NCBI RefSeq assembly: GCF_014904755.1
Contig: NZ_JACZFQ010000073.1
Span: 1 to 64,000, forward strand
DNA length: 64,000 nucleotides
Source: Neoluteolibacter marinus
GTDB taxonomy: Bacteria; Verrucomicrobiota; Verrucomicrobiia; Verrucomicrobiales; Akkermansiaceae
Direction: 5' to 3'
The notes under the pieces were generated by a model, which saw nothing but the letters and a program-made list of their open reading frames with translations, searched no databases and was not told the DNA's origin. The position numbers and the translations under genes are program-made. Shown one piece after another: positions 45,470 to 54,873 of this stretch (its first letter is position 1; each line of letters begins with the position of its first letter).

Positions 45470-48394
45470 TCACTCGGTGGCAAGCAGGTAGCCGGCGCGG
45501 GCGTCCCAGATCCAGACCGTCCCATCCTCCCCGCAGGAGGCGAGGCGGCGGCCGTCGGCGTCCCACGCGATGTCGTGCACAGGACCTTTGTGGCCGCTCA
45601 GGGTCAGAAGCGGTTCGCCGGTTTCGGGATCCCAGATCCGGACCGATCCATCGGTGCCGGCACTGGCAAAACGATCGCCGCGCGGGTGCCAGGTGAGGGC
45701 GAGGACCGGATCTCGGTGAGCCTTGATCCGTCGGATGGGGAGCTTCTCCCCAGCTTTCCACAGGGTGATGCTGCCGTCGCCATCGCCGGTGGCGAAGTGC
45801 TGGCCGTCAGGCGAGTCGACTCGAATCTCGGAATCCGGTTTTACGGCAGGCGGGGCCGGCGAATCGGATCGGTCCGCGCCGGGTGGCTCCGAAACCTTCC
45901 GGGTGGTGGTGTCGATTCGAAACGATCGGTGGTCGCCCGCGAGGCAGGAGATGGATTCACCGTCCTCGCTCCAGCGCAGGGACACGATGGGTTCGCTGTG
46001 ATGGAACAACTCGACGGTCGCGGCGGGAAGGCCGTGACGGACCAACGCCACCAGACCGGAATCGGCTCCGATGGCGATGGTGTGGGCATCCGGGCTCCAG
46101 GCAAGGGTCAGCGGCCGTTGCCCGCTGCCGAATCCGCGGAGCGCCTTCCCCTTGGAGGCGACAAGGTCGAAGACGTCCACCTGATCCCCCAAAGGTTGCA
46201 GCAGGGCAATCTGGTCGCCCGCCGGATTCCAAGCGAGATCGCGGACGGGAGCCCCGCCCTTGAACTGGATCTTCGCCACCCTCTGGCCGCCGGGGACCTC
46301 CCAAATCCGGATCGCTCCCTGCTCGGTCGAAGCGGCGATCCAGTGGCCGTCCGGTTTCCAGTCGATGGCGGCCAGCGGCGAGGCCGCGCCATCGAACTTG
46401 AGCGGAGGCTGGTCGAGCGCCGAGAGGTTCCAGAGGCGGAGTGTCGCGGTGGCATCCGTGGTGGCAACGAAGGTGCCGCCCGGATTGAGGGCGATTCGAC
46501 GCCACGATGCTTCACCCGTTGCCACAACCCCGATCGCTTCCGCGCTGCCACGGAGGTCAAAACGCCAGATTCGGATGCCATTGGTGTCGAGGGTGACCAG
46601 GGTATCATGTTTCCAGTCGGCATCAACGATCCCGCCGGGAAGTCCGGGCGCCGAATGGCGGTCTCCATTCCGTGGATCCCAAAGCTCGAGGTCTCCTCCC
46701 GTGCTCAGGGTGAGGAGTTTTTGCCCATCGGTGCTCCAGAAGCACTTCCGGTGTCCCCCAGGCGTCGGCAAATGACGGACCAGTGCCCCGCTCAGGGTGT
46801 TGCGGATCTCGGTTCCCCGGGTCCCGCTGACCGCGACCCATTCCCCGCTGAAATCGAAGTCGATGTGGGCCACCGCCCCCTCGATGTGGAAGGTCTTCTC
46901 GTCGCTGTGGATCCTGCTATAGTTATAGTACCATTCCCAGCCACGGAAATCACGGGCCCCTGCTTCAGGGATCCAGTTGCCGATCATGGTTTCCGAGGCC
47001 AGCGAGGAATCGCCCTGCAACTCGTGGGACAGCTGGATGTAGCGCTGGTTGGCGCTGTAGGCGAGCCGGCGGTTGGTCTCGGCCTGGTGGCGGGCCTCGG
47101 CTGCCGCGAGCTCGGCGCTTTGGCGCGCGGACTCCGCCTCGCGGGATGCGGACTCCGCGGCACCGCGGAGTTTGCCCTGCCGGACCGCGACCATCGGGCC
47201 GCCGATCCCGAGGGACAAGACGACGATTGTGGCGAGCCCGGCCAAGGTGGCATGGACCGGACGGCGGCGCGTCCATTTCGCGATCCGTTCGACCGGGCCG
47301 GGCGGCCTCGCGGCGATCGGCCGGTGGTCGAGAAACGCCTCAAGATCTTCCGCGAGCGCCCGGGCCGTGGCGTAGCGGTCGGCGGGGGACTTCTCCAGGC
47401 ACTTGAGGACGATGGTTTCGAGGTCGAGTTCGACCTCCGGCACCTTCACTCGCGGGCGAACCGGTGCCTGCTCATGAACCATGCGGAGGGTCGTCAGGAC
47501 CGAGCCGCCCTCGAACAAGGGATCGCCGACGAGCATCTCGTAAAGGATCGCGCCCAGGGCATAGATGTCGCTGCGGGTGGAGGCCGCTGCCGCGCTGACG
47601 GCGACTTCCGGGGCCATGTAGCGGGGGGTGCCGAGGATCTGGCCGCTCAGCGTCAGGCCGTCCTCCGCTTCCACCAGCCGTGCCAGGCCGAAGTCCGCGA
47701 CCATGGGCTCGCGCTCCGGCGTGAGCAGGATGTTGTCGGGCTTCAGGTCGCGGTGGATGATGCCGTGTTCGTGTGCACTTTCCACCGCATCCACGACTGG
47801 CAGGATCAATCCAACGGCATCGCGCGGAGTGATCCGTCCGCCGTCCTTGAGCAGGCTGCCCAGGGTGCCGCCCGTGACGAGCGCCATGCTGTAGTAGTCA
47901 TGCTCGTCCGCGGTCCCGATTTCGTGGATCGGTACGATGTTCGGGTGATGAAGCCGGGCCGCGGCCGCCGCCTCATGGCGGAAGCGCTGGCGCTCGTCCG
48001 GGGAGGCGAGGCCGGCATTGAGGATAATCTTCAGCGCGACCTCGCGATCGAGGCCGGCCTGGCGGGCGCGGAAGACGATGCCCATCGCCCCACGGCCCAG
48101 TTCCTCCAGCAGCTCGTAGTTTCCGAGTGACCCGCCCGCGTCGGCGAGTTGATCGAGAAAGCGTGCATCACCCGAAACCAGCGTCCTCACGGAGGAGCGT
48201 TCGCTTCCCAGCGTTGGGTAGTTCTCCGGTTCGAATCGATCCGGTGACTCCTCCAGGGCGGCGAGCAGCTTGCCGACACTCTCCCTGAGTTGAGGGTCAT
48301 CTTCGCATGACTCCGCCAGGAACGCTTCCCGGCCGGCGGGATCGTCGATGTCGAGGGCCTGGAGGAAGAGTTCCTTTTCCCGGAAGGGAGGCAT
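45470..48394 (-). CDS. Ser/Thr protein kinase with C-terminal WD40 repeats
   Basis: A 974-residue membrane kinase. The N-terminal 85 residues are the short helical leader common in PVC kinases (EKELFLQALDIDDPAGREAF). The kinase domain at about 93-350 is intact: LGRGAMGIVF near 99-108, Lys122, HRDLKPDN 214-221, DFG 234-236 and APE 261-263. A membrane helix lies at about 380-402, then a coiled-coil of Ala/Glu-rich heptads, then WD40 repeats ending RIWDPETGEPLLTLSGHKGP and TVWIWDARAGY. It lies 72 bp downstream of the ECF sigma gene, forming an ECF sigma-kinase operon. The propeller would be outside and may sense a ligand (inference). Confidence 0.92.
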   Translation of the reverse strand: MPPFREKELFLQALDIDDPAGREAFLAESCEDDPQLRESVGKLLAALEESPDRFEPENYPTLGSERSSVRTLVSGDARFLDQLADAGGSLGNYELLEELGRGAMGIVFRARQAGLDREVALKIILNAGLASPDERQRFRHEAAAAARLHHPNIVPIHEIGTADEHDYYSMALVTGGTLGSLLKDGGRITPRDAVGLILPVVDAVESAHEHGIIHRDLKPDNILLTPEREPMVADFGLARLVEAEDGLTLSGQILGTPRYMAPEVAVSAAAASTRSDIYALGAILYEMLVGDPLFEGGSVLTTLRMVHEQAPVRPRVKVPEVELDLETIVLKCLEKSPADRYATARALAEDLEAFLDHRPIAARPPGPVERIAKWTRRRPVHATLAGLATIVVLSLGIGGPMVAVRQGKLRGAAESASREAESARQSAELAAAEARHQAETNRRLAYSANQRYIQLSHELQGDSSLASETMIGNWIPEAGARDFRGWEWYYNYSRIHSDEKTFHIEGAVAHIDFDFSGEWVAVSGTRGTEIRNTLSGALVRHLPTPGGHRKCFWSTDGQKLLTLSTGGDLELWDPRNGDRHSAPGLPGGIVDADWKHDTLVTLDTNGIRIWRFDLRGSAEAIGVVATGEASWRRIALNPGGTFVATTDATATLRLWNLSALDQPPLKFDGAASPLAAIDWKPDGHWIAASTEQGAIRIWEVPGGQRVAKIQFKGGAPVRDLAWNPAGDQIALLQPLGDQVDVFDLVASKGKALRGFGSGQRPLTLAWSPDAHTIAIGADSGLVALVRHGLPAATVELFHHSEPIVSLRWSEDGESISCLAGDHRSFRIDTTTRKVSEPPGADRSDSPAPPAVKPDSEIRVDSPDGQHFATGDGDGSITLWKAGEKLPIRRIKAHRDPVLALTWHPRGDRFASAGTDGSVRIWDPETGEPLLTLSGHKGPVHDIAWDADGRRLASCGEDGTVWIWDARAGYLLATE

Positions 48395-48466
48395 GGTGGA
48401 GGGTTTGCGGATAAGGTTGTCGATCGTAGCGCGTCAGGCGTCCGGGAAATGTGCCACCATTCCTGC

Positions 48467-49021
48467 TCATCTTCCCGGCTCGGACAATCGGCGCGCCAGC
48501 CAGGCCCGTGCATAGGCCCACTGACGGTTCAGGCTGCGCACCGGGATGCCGGTCACTTCGGACAGTTCCTGGACCGTCAGTCCGACGAAGAAACGCAGGC
48601 GCACCAGCTCGGCCGACTCCGGGTCCTCGGCGGCCAACTCATCGAGGACCTCGTGGACCGACAGGATTTCCTCGTCGTCGTGACCGCTGGGCAGGATCTC
48701 CTCGTCGAGCTCGACCCTTTCCGGATCCTGTCCCCGCTTGAGCCGCCGCTTGGCGCGGATGCGGTCGATGAGAATGCGGCGGATCATTTCCGCGGCGGCA
48801 CTGAAGAACTGCCGCTCGTTCTTCCAGCGCGGACCGTCGCCCTCGGCGTTCAGCCGCAGGTAGGCCTCGTGCACCAGGGCCGTGCCCGAGATCGTCTGCC
48901 CCGGAGCCTCGTTGCGCATCCTCGCGCGCGCCAAACGGCAGAGATCATCGTAAAGCTGGGGCATCAGGGAGTCGGTCGACCGATCCCGTTCCCCGTCCTC
49001 GGTTGATCGCGTTTCCGGCAT
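48467..49021 (-). CDS. ECF-type sigma factor (planctomycete/verrucomicrobial family)
   Basis: A 184-residue sigma factor. The order is region 2 (LYDDLCRLARARMRNE, GTALVHEAYLRL, FFSAAAEMIRRILIDRIRAK) and region 4 (LSEVTGIPVRSLNRQWAYA near residues 150-170). The GTALVHEAYLRL block is typical of the PF07638 sigma family, whose members are generally next to Ser/Thr kinases. The ATG at 49021 is taken, because residues upstream of it in the open frame are not protein-like. The kinase gene follows on the same strand 72 bp later. The element at 49040-49066 lies 19 bp upstream of the ATG and may be its promoter, suggesting autoregulation. Confidence 0.9.
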   Translation of the reverse strand: MPETRSTEDGERDRSTDSLMPQLYDDLCRLARARMRNEAPGQTISGTALVHEAYLRLNAEGDGPRWKNERQFFSAAAEMIRRILIDRIRAKRRLKRGQDPERVELDEEILPSGHDDEEILSVHEVLDELAAEDPESAELVRLRFFVGLTVQELSEVTGIPVRSLNRQWAYARAWLARRLSEPGR

Positions 49022-49321
49022 GCTCGTGCGGAGGCTAGAGATCACGCGGCCGTCCGGCAAGTTTCTCGCGCCCGTCCCCTGATGCCCGATCCGACCCGCG
49101 CGCCGATGGAACGGACAAATGGGTCGCAGTGAGATACCCATCCAGCCCCCGGTTGCGGAGGGATCAAGTCAGAGCGGAAGTCGTTCGGCACCGTCTCGCT
49201 GGCCTACTGCCATCGCATTCGATGACTCGTGAACGAAGATGGTGCGCGATGCCTGAGCCGTACTTCGCGGTCCCACCCGAGGTGGCAAGAGGAACAACCA
49301 TACCGAGGAGATCTACCGAAA
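49022..49321. other. 300-bp gap holding a putative ECF-like element
   Basis: No gene is seen. At 49040-49066 the minus strand reads AGAAACTT, GCCGGACGGC, then CGCGTGATC. CGCGTGATC is identical to the inner half of the elements at 37154 and 45380. The rest holds nothing recognisable apart from the start of the sigma gene transcript and, on the other side, the end of the gene finishing at 49322. Confidence 0.5.
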
Positions 49322-50644
49322 CTACCGTTGCAGGCCCTCGGCAAGATCCGGACGCTGGCGGATGAGGGCGGACCGGAGCCGCGTGGTGTAGTCGAGAGGA
49401 AACTCCCACACCGGGAAGTCGCCGTCCCGCCGCACCAGGCCCCGTTCCGCGGGGCCGAGTTGATAGGCGAAGCTCATCAGGAGATCGCTGCTGACCCACG
49501 GGCTGCTGCGCAGGTAGCCGTGGCCATTGCCCTTGCGGGCGGAATCGACCTTGCTCACGTCCACCAGGGTCAGCTTGGGATTCCGGCGCAGGAATTCCAA
49601 CGTGCCGGGCGTCAGCCGCCCGGCGTCGAGCGGTTGGCCGGTGCGGAACGAGTTCGTCAGGAAACGGGAGAACTTCAGTGCCATGTCTCCATCGCTTTGA
49701 TAGATCGTCAGCCGGTCGACCACGTCGAGCAGGCCGTCGCTCAAATGGCCGGCGAGGATCCCGCGGTCGACGTCGCTGGCGAGGAGCACCGCGGTGCCGA
49801 TCCGGGTCCTGCGCCCGTGGTCCGACAGGGCGAGGTCGCCGAGGGTGCGGGCGAAGACCCGGGTGCCGGCGCTGTAGGCGAGGACGTTGATCTTCCGCGC
49901 CCGCGTGTTTTCGCTCAAATAGCGGAGGAAATAGCGCAAGTTCCGCGCCGAGACATCGGCGGTTTCCGCGTCGGAGAAATAGGCGAGGGCTTTCGGGGTG
50001 GCGGGCCACGAGTAGGCGATGAAGACGCCGTCGTTCCCCATGTAGTGCCAGAGCTCGGCGGCGGTGAGGATCGGGTTCTCGAAGGAGGTGTTGTAGCCGT
50101 GGATGTAGAGGTTGATGTCGTTCGTTTGTGACCTCGCCAGCTTGTTGTTGATCTCCCGAAGATACCGCCTGGACGCGGAGTCCGCTGCCTGGCGCTCGGA
50201 CTCGCCGAGATTGGAGAACGCGGTGACCGAACCCGGCAGGATGCCGTATTCGTTCACCGACTCGACCTTGATCGGGAAGTTTTCGCTGGAATGCTTGAGG
50301 AGCGCGATTTTGCGGGCGTCGGCCCAGGTCAGGTCGTCACGGCCGGGGACGATCGTTCCCGTGCCCACCCGCAGCGCCCCGCCGCGGTTGCTGTCGTAGG
50401 GCCGCATGGCCGGTGCGCCGGGGCCGGCGGGTGCGCGGTCGGTGGCGAAGAAGACCGGCTCGATCCCGCTTCTGCCGACCCGCTGGGCCAAGGCACGGTC
50501 CGCGATCGGTAGTCCGGTGTCGGTGAAGGCGGCAGGTGCCTGCATGAGATGGAGGACGCCCGGGTCGGAACCACATGAAGCGAAGAGCGCGGCGAGACCG
50601 GCGGCGAGCAGGGCGCGGAGAGTCGACGAGTTGACCTGAATCAT
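49322..50644 (-). CDS. DUF900-family alpha/beta-hydrolase lipoprotein
   Basis: A 440-residue lipoprotein (signal then FASC, lipidated Cys24). The central domain is the DUF900-like alpha/beta hydrolase: NDINLYIHGYNTSF holds the oxyanion-type HGY, and INVLAYSAGTR is the nucleophile elbow with Ser. A late His for the triad is not certain. The family is widespread but has no fixed substrate; esterase or lipase activity is inference. The neighbour 50792-52078 is another alpha/beta-hydrolase lipoprotein on the same strand, with about 147 bp between. The two may act on the same outer-membrane or extracellular substrate. Confidence 0.8.
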   Translation of the reverse strand: MIQVNSSTLRALLAAGLAALFASCGSDPGVLHLMQAPAAFTDTGLPIADRALAQRVGRSGIEPVFFATDRAPAGPGAPAMRPYDSNRGGALRVGTGTIVPGRDDLTWADARKIALLKHSSENFPIKVESVNEYGILPGSVTAFSNLGESERQAADSASRRYLREINNKLARSQTNDINLYIHGYNTSFENPILTAAELWHYMGNDGVFIAYSWPATPKALAYFSDAETADVSARNLRYFLRYLSENTRARKINVLAYSAGTRVFARTLGDLALSDHGRRTRIGTAVLLASDVDRGILAGHLSDGLLDVVDRLTIYQSDGDMALKFSRFLTNSFRTGQPLDAGRLTPGTLEFLRRNPKLTLVDVSKVDSARKGNGHGYLRSSPWVSSDLLMSFAYQLGPAERGLVRRDGDFPVWEFPLDYTTRLRSALIRQRPDLAEGLQR

Positions 50645-50791
50645 GAGGCGTTTCCCTTGGAGAAATCCGGCCGTCCTGGAAGCTCTGCTTCAGCCGAACG
50701 TCGCCGATGATTCGTACTCGCGGGCCTTCCGCAAGATTTTCACCCGCCTGGAAGCGGATGGCGGGTCAGTGCAGATCGCGCCTTGATCCGC

Positions 50792-52078
50792 CTAGTTTCC
50801 GTCCAGATGCCGGAAGGTGCGGGCGATCACCTCGTCGTTGGACAGGATCGAGACGTGGTCCTCGTCGAAGCCGACCACTTCTACCGCATCCTTGACCGCG
50901 CGGGGGTCGGTTTCACTTTTCACGCTCACCGTGCCGTCGTTTTCCTTCGGCAAGGTCATGGAACGCTTGGAGTGGTGGCCGTAGAGCAGCAGGTGGTCGA
51001 CCCGGCCCCGCAGCTTGTGGCGGAAGACCTCGTCTTGGAAGTCGCTTCCCGGGACCAGGTCCCGCCACGACGGGATCACCGACGGCGCGCGCTTGACGCC
51101 GGACGCGGCGAATTCCTGGCCGCCCCACGGGGTGGAGATGGTGACGTAGCGCCCGATGTAACGGTGGCCGTCGTCGAGGTTCTTGAGGATGAAGTCCCGG
51201 CTGACCAGGCCGCCCATCGAGTGGGCGACCACATGGATCTCGGGGAATCCGTAGAAGGTGCGGAGAAGCTCGACCGCATCGTTGAGGCCGGAGCCGAGTT
51301 GGGCGAGGGACCGGCCGGTCGGATAGTGGACGAACCAGGCCTGATACTTCTTGCGGTCAAGCTTCGAGAAGATGGTCCGCCAGTCCTGGGGGGAACCTGC
51401 CGCCCCGTAGACGAAGAGCACGGGAATGCGTTGCGGGTCGTAGGGCTCGAGGAAGTAGATGCCCATGCCGGTCTCCATCGGATAGGAGGCCGGCTCCCAA
51501 TAGCCGCGGGCGCCGCGCTCGGAGCTGAACCTGGGGTCGTCGAGATCGGCGACGGTGCCGAGGTCGACCGGGATCGACCACCCGGTGGCGACGTCGTCCG
51601 GGCTGCGGCCGGCGACGAACTCGCGGGCGGCGGCAACGAGTTCGGGAGGCAGGATGGTCGAGGACGACAAATTGCCGGTCACCCGGGTCCGCCGGCTGTC
51701 CGCGTCGAAGTGGAGGGGAACCGGTCGGCCCTTGTCGTCGGAATGGATCCATGCGGGTTCCGACGGGTCGTAGCGCCGGTTGTGGTTCCGGTCCGCGTAG
51801 GCCATCATGTACTGGTTTTCCGGATGCTCGACGAAGAAGCCGAAGACGCCGTGCGAGGGCAGGATTTCATAGTCGCCCGACGTGACTTTCTTTCCGTCCC
51901 ACTCCATCACGAAGCCCATTACATCGCCGTGGTCGCGGACGTTGCCAACCAATGCCGCCGCGGTGTAGGTGCGGTCGAGGAAGTCGAGGTCGTCGGCAAG
52001 TCGCCTGAAGTTGGCGCAGCCGGACGCGAGGAACGAAGTGGCTGCCAATGCGGTGGTGAGGAGGCGTTGGTGCTTCAT
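50792..52078 (-). CDS. Alpha/beta-hydrolase (lipase-like) lipoprotein
   Basis: A 428-residue lipoprotein (signal, then ASGC, lipidated Cys). The first 180 residues form a beta-rich domain with VMEWDGKKV and FFVEHPENQYMMAYADRN. The second half is a lipase-type alpha/beta hydrolase: PVLFVYGAAGSPQDW is the oxyanion region and VVAHSMGG the nucleophile elbow. The catalytic acid is not located; EDHVSI near the C-terminus can supply the His. It would hydrolyse an ester outside the cell; the substrate is unknown. An AHSMGG elbow of this type is usual for lipases. The upstream gap to 52206 holds the divergent start of the anchored protein. Confidence 0.82.
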   Translation of the reverse strand: MKHQRLLTTALAATSFLASGCANFRRLADDLDFLDRTYTAAALVGNVRDHGDVMGFVMEWDGKKVTSGDYEILPSHGVFGFFVEHPENQYMMAYADRNHNRRYDPSEPAWIHSDDKGRPVPLHFDADSRRTRVTGNLSSSTILPPELVAAAREFVAGRSPDDVATGWSIPVDLGTVADLDDPRFSSERGARGYWEPASYPMETGMGIYFLEPYDPQRIPVLFVYGAAGSPQDWRTIFSKLDRKKYQAWFVHYPTGRSLAQLGSGLNDAVELLRTFYGFPEIHVVAHSMGGLVSRDFILKNLDDGHRYIGRYVTISTPWGGQEFAASGVKRAPSVIPSWRDLVPGSDFQDEVFRHKLRGRVDHLLLYGHHSKRSMTLPKENDGTVSVKSETDPRAVKDAVEVVGFDEDHVSILSNDEVIARTFRHLDGN

Positions 52079-52205
52079 CGGGGGTTCCGGAATCGGGGTA
52101 TTCGGAGCCGAAGCGCTATCACGGCCCTGTGCGCTTTACCAGCTTCGCCGCCGCCCGGGCAATTGGTTTGCGCGGGAGCGGGTCCGGGGCCTAGATTCGC
52201 TCGCT

Positions 52206-52817
52206 ATGTCCGACGTTCCGCCACCCGTGCCGCGCAAGAAGTCCTGTCTGGTTCCCGTGTTGATCGGCATCATCGCGGTGCTGGTGGTCGGCATCGGGGT
52301 CTACTGGTGGACCAATCGCCCGATCAAGCCGGTCGAGCTCAGCGCCGAGGAGAAGGCCGTGGTCGAGGAGAAGGTGGAGGCCATCCAAGGCGGCGAGGCG
52401 GTCCCGGCCGACCCGAAGTATGAGAAGGGCAAGCGGGAGATCGTGTTGACCGAGCGCGAGCTCAACGGCTTGCTCAACGAGCACACGACGCTGGGCAACT
52501 CGCTGAAATTCGAGCTGGCGACCGGTGCGGTGCACGCGCGCCTCGAAACCGACCTGGACCCCGATCTGCCGGTGGTCGGCGGCAAGAAGCTCAAGGCCCG
52601 GGCCAGGTTCCTGGTCAACACCGCGGAAGGGGTTCCCAGCCTGGTTCTGGATGACCTCACGGTGTGGGGCGTGTCGCTGCCGAACGACTGGCTCGGCCAG
52701 CTGAAGGGCAAGGAATTGCTGGGCGAGGTGCTCGGCGGGGGCAAGGGCGGGCGGATCGCCGGGGTGGAGGAGATGTCGGTCGAGAGCGGGAAGCTGATGA
52801 TTCGCCTGAAAGAGTAG
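52206..52817 (+). CDS. Membrane-anchored protein of unknown function
   Basis: A 203-residue protein. A short polar start is followed by one membrane helix (LVPVLIGIIAVLVVGIGVYW, residues 15-34) and a soluble outside domain of about 165 residues. The soluble part begins with a charged helix (SAEEKAVVEEKVEAI) and has a beta-rich core with KLKARARFLVNTAEGVP and LVLDDLTVWGVSLP. I do not recognise the family. It sits between two divergent or separate units, with no clear partner. The ATG at 52206 is the first in the frame that gives a sensible N-terminus. Codon use is like its neighbours. Confidence 0.65.
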   Translation: MSDVPPPVPRKKSCLVPVLIGIIAVLVVGIGVYWWTNRPIKPVELSAEEKAVVEEKVEAIQGGEAVPADPKYEKGKREIVLTERELNGLLNEHTTLGNSLKFELATGAVHARLETDLDPDLPVVGGKKLKARARFLVNTAEGVPSLVLDDLTVWGVSLPNDWLGQLKGKELLGEVLGGGKGGRIAGVEEMSVESGKLMIRLKE

Positions 52818-52889
52818 GGGGCGGGGCGGGGCGAAAAATCCGCCTTTGGCACTAAACGAAAACCGGGTGGTGGCTGTATGTCTTCGTGA

Positions 52890-53420
52890 ATGGGGGATGA
52901 CGGTGACAATATCGACGAGTTCGTGACGGAATTGACCCGCGTTCAGGTCGATCTCTTTTACTTCATCCGCGCGCTGACCGGGGACATGCATGCCGCGATG
53001 GACATCCGGCAGTCGGTGAACATGGTGCTGTGGAAGAAGCGGGAGAAATTCCAGCGCGGCACCAGCTTCAAGAACTGGTCGTTCCAGGTGGCCCAGCTCG
53101 AGGTGAAGAATTTCCTGCGGGCCAAGCGGCGCTCGCGGCAGGTTGCCTTCGACGAGAAGTTGCTGGATTTGCTGGCCTCCGAGTTCCACGAGGCGGGCGA
53201 AGAACTTTCCGAACGTCGTGTGGCACTTTCGAATTGCCTGACCAAGCTGACCGCGAAGGATGAGGAACTGTTGCGTCACCGCTACTGGTCGAACGCCACG
53301 CTTGACGTCCTGGCGGAACGCACCCAGCGCAGCGCCGGCACGCTCAAGGCGCGCCTTCACCAGCTCCGCGCCTCGCTCCGCCGTTGCATTGAAAGCCAAC
53401 TCGAACCGGAAAGAACATGA
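52890..53420 (+). CDS. Short sigma-70 family factor (Rhodopirellula/Verrucomicrobium type)
   Basis: A 176-residue sigma factor. Region 2 is FVTELTRVQVDLFYFIRAL and SVNMVLWKKREKFQ; region 4 is LAERTQRSAGTLKARLHQLR near residues 140-160. It overlaps the FecR-type gene by 4 bp (ATGA), so the two are translationally coupled. In this family the downstream FecR-domain protein is the likely anti-sigma or signal-transfer partner. It would respond to an outside signal and turn on its own regulon. Its target genes are not evident here. Confidence 0.88.
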   Translation: MGDDGDNIDEFVTELTRVQVDLFYFIRALTGDMHAAMDIRQSVNMVLWKKREKFQRGTSFKNWSFQVAQLEVKNFLRAKRRSRQVAFDEKLLDLLASEFHEAGEELSERRVALSNCLTKLTAKDEELLRHRYWSNATLDVLAERTQRSAGTLKARLHQLRASLRRCIESQLEPERT

Positions 53421-54853
53421 TCCCGCGCGAGGAAATCCAGGAGCTGATCCACGACATGGTGGACGGATCCATCAGCAAGGAGGACTTCGACCGGTTGCAG
53501 GCGGTGCTGCTCGACGACGCGGAGGCGCGCCGCGATTACCTGCACCTGACCACCACGGACCAGCTGCTGGTCGACAATTACAAGCACCCGGACTTGCTGG
53601 CCTCGCACGTGGAGCCGGCCGGGGATTCCTGGACGGCGAGACGGCTGCGGGGACGGGGGATGATGTGGTCGCTGGGCGCGGCGGCGGCCATCCTGCTGCT
53701 CGGCATCGGCGTGCTGCGGATGATCTCGACCCCGCTGCCGCCGGTGGTGCTTTCGCGTTCGGCGGATTGCCGGTTCCTGATCGACGGGATGGCTCCCGAG
53801 GAAAAGGTCTGGAAGCAGGGGCAGCAGTTGGAGGTCAGGAACGGGGTGACCCTCGCCCGCTTGAACCCGCAGACCGAGGCTTTCGTCAGCGGTCCCGCGA
53901 GGCTTGAATTGAACAAGGACGGGGATGTCCTGTTGAAGGAGGGGAAGGTCTTCTTCCGGGTGGCGCCGGGTGCCCCGGACTTCAAGGTCCGCGTCGCCGG
54001 GGCGACGGTGCGGCACATCGGAACCGAGTTCGGGATCCGTGCCATCGACCGCGGCTCCTGCGAGGTGCATGTGGCTTCGGGGAGCGTCGAGATCGACCGC
54101 GCCGACGGCCATCCGCCGATGGAGCTGGTGGCGGGCGAGGGGGCGGTGTGGATGAACGATCAGTTGACGGAGGTCGTCGAGGCGGACCTCCGGGACTTCC
54201 ACCAAAGCATGCCGACGGAGGTGATGGTCTTCTCCGACGATTTCAGCGAGCCGAAGGGAACCCGGATTTCAGGGAAGAAGCCCGACATCGGTGAACCCTG
54301 GCGGGTTCTGGGTGAGAAGAATCCGACCACCGCTGGTGCCGGCGAGCTGGATACCTCCGGAGGCTTCCGTAACCTGACGACGAATTTCAAGATCGAGGAA
54401 GACCTCAACCACAAGCGCCGGGTGGTGGTGCTGATGTCCTTCGCGACCGCGCCGCCCCGGATCCTCTTCGACAAGGTGAAGCGCACCGGCGGAACGGAGA
54501 GCATCACGCTGTGGGACCACGATGGCCGGCCGATCTGTTCGGTGGTGGCCAGGGCCAAGGACGGTCACCGCTGGCGGCTCTGCGACCACGCGAGCAACCG
54601 CGAGTCCGAACCGACCCGCTTTTCGGCGCTCGAGACCAATGAGCTGACCCTCCGCTATGACACCTTGGCCGGGAAGATCACCCTTCATGCGGGTCCCAGC
54701 GCCCAGGCCGAGTCCGTGGCGGAGGTGTCGACCGGCAGCGACGTTGAGGCGGCCTGCCTGACCGTCGAAAACAACGACGGCGGCGATCTTGCGCTGAACC
54801 GTTTGGACGTCCAGTTCGTGAACTACGCGGAAAAGCTGCCGTCGGAGCGGTGA
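53417..54853 (+). CDS. FecR-domain membrane protein with C-terminal LamG-like region
   Basis: A 478-residue protein. The N-terminal 75 residues are an anti-sigma-like helical domain (LIHDMVDGSISKEDFDRLQA). One membrane helix follows (WSLGAAAAILLLGIGVLRMI), then a FecR domain (VLLKEGKVFFRV, ATVRHIGTEFGIRAID, GSVEID). The final 200 residues are beta-rich and look like the LamG-type jelly-roll often attached to this family in Verrucomicrobiota. Together with the sigma gene it overlaps, it forms a two-gene sigma-FecR unit. The outside domain would sense a ligand; inferred from the family. Confidence 0.87.
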   Translation: MIPREEIQELIHDMVDGSISKEDFDRLQAVLLDDAEARRDYLHLTTTDQLLVDNYKHPDLLASHVEPAGDSWTARRLRGRGMMWSLGAAAAILLLGIGVLRMISTPLPPVVLSRSADCRFLIDGMAPEEKVWKQGQQLEVRNGVTLARLNPQTEAFVSGPARLELNKDGDVLLKEGKVFFRVAPGAPDFKVRVAGATVRHIGTEFGIRAIDRGSCEVHVASGSVEIDRADGHPPMELVAGEGAVWMNDQLTEVVEADLRDFHQSMPTEVMVFSDDFSEPKGTRISGKKPDIGEPWRVLGEKNPTTAGAGELDTSGGFRNLTTNFKIEEDLNHKRRVVVLMSFATAPPRILFDKVKRTGGTESITLWDHDGRPICSVVARAKDGHRWRLCDHASNRESEPTRFSALETNELTLRYDTLAGKITLHAGPSAQAESVAEVSTGSDVEAACLTVENNDGGDLALNRLDVQFVNYAEKLPSER

Positions 54854-54873
54854 AGCCGCGGGCGCGGGACGTC

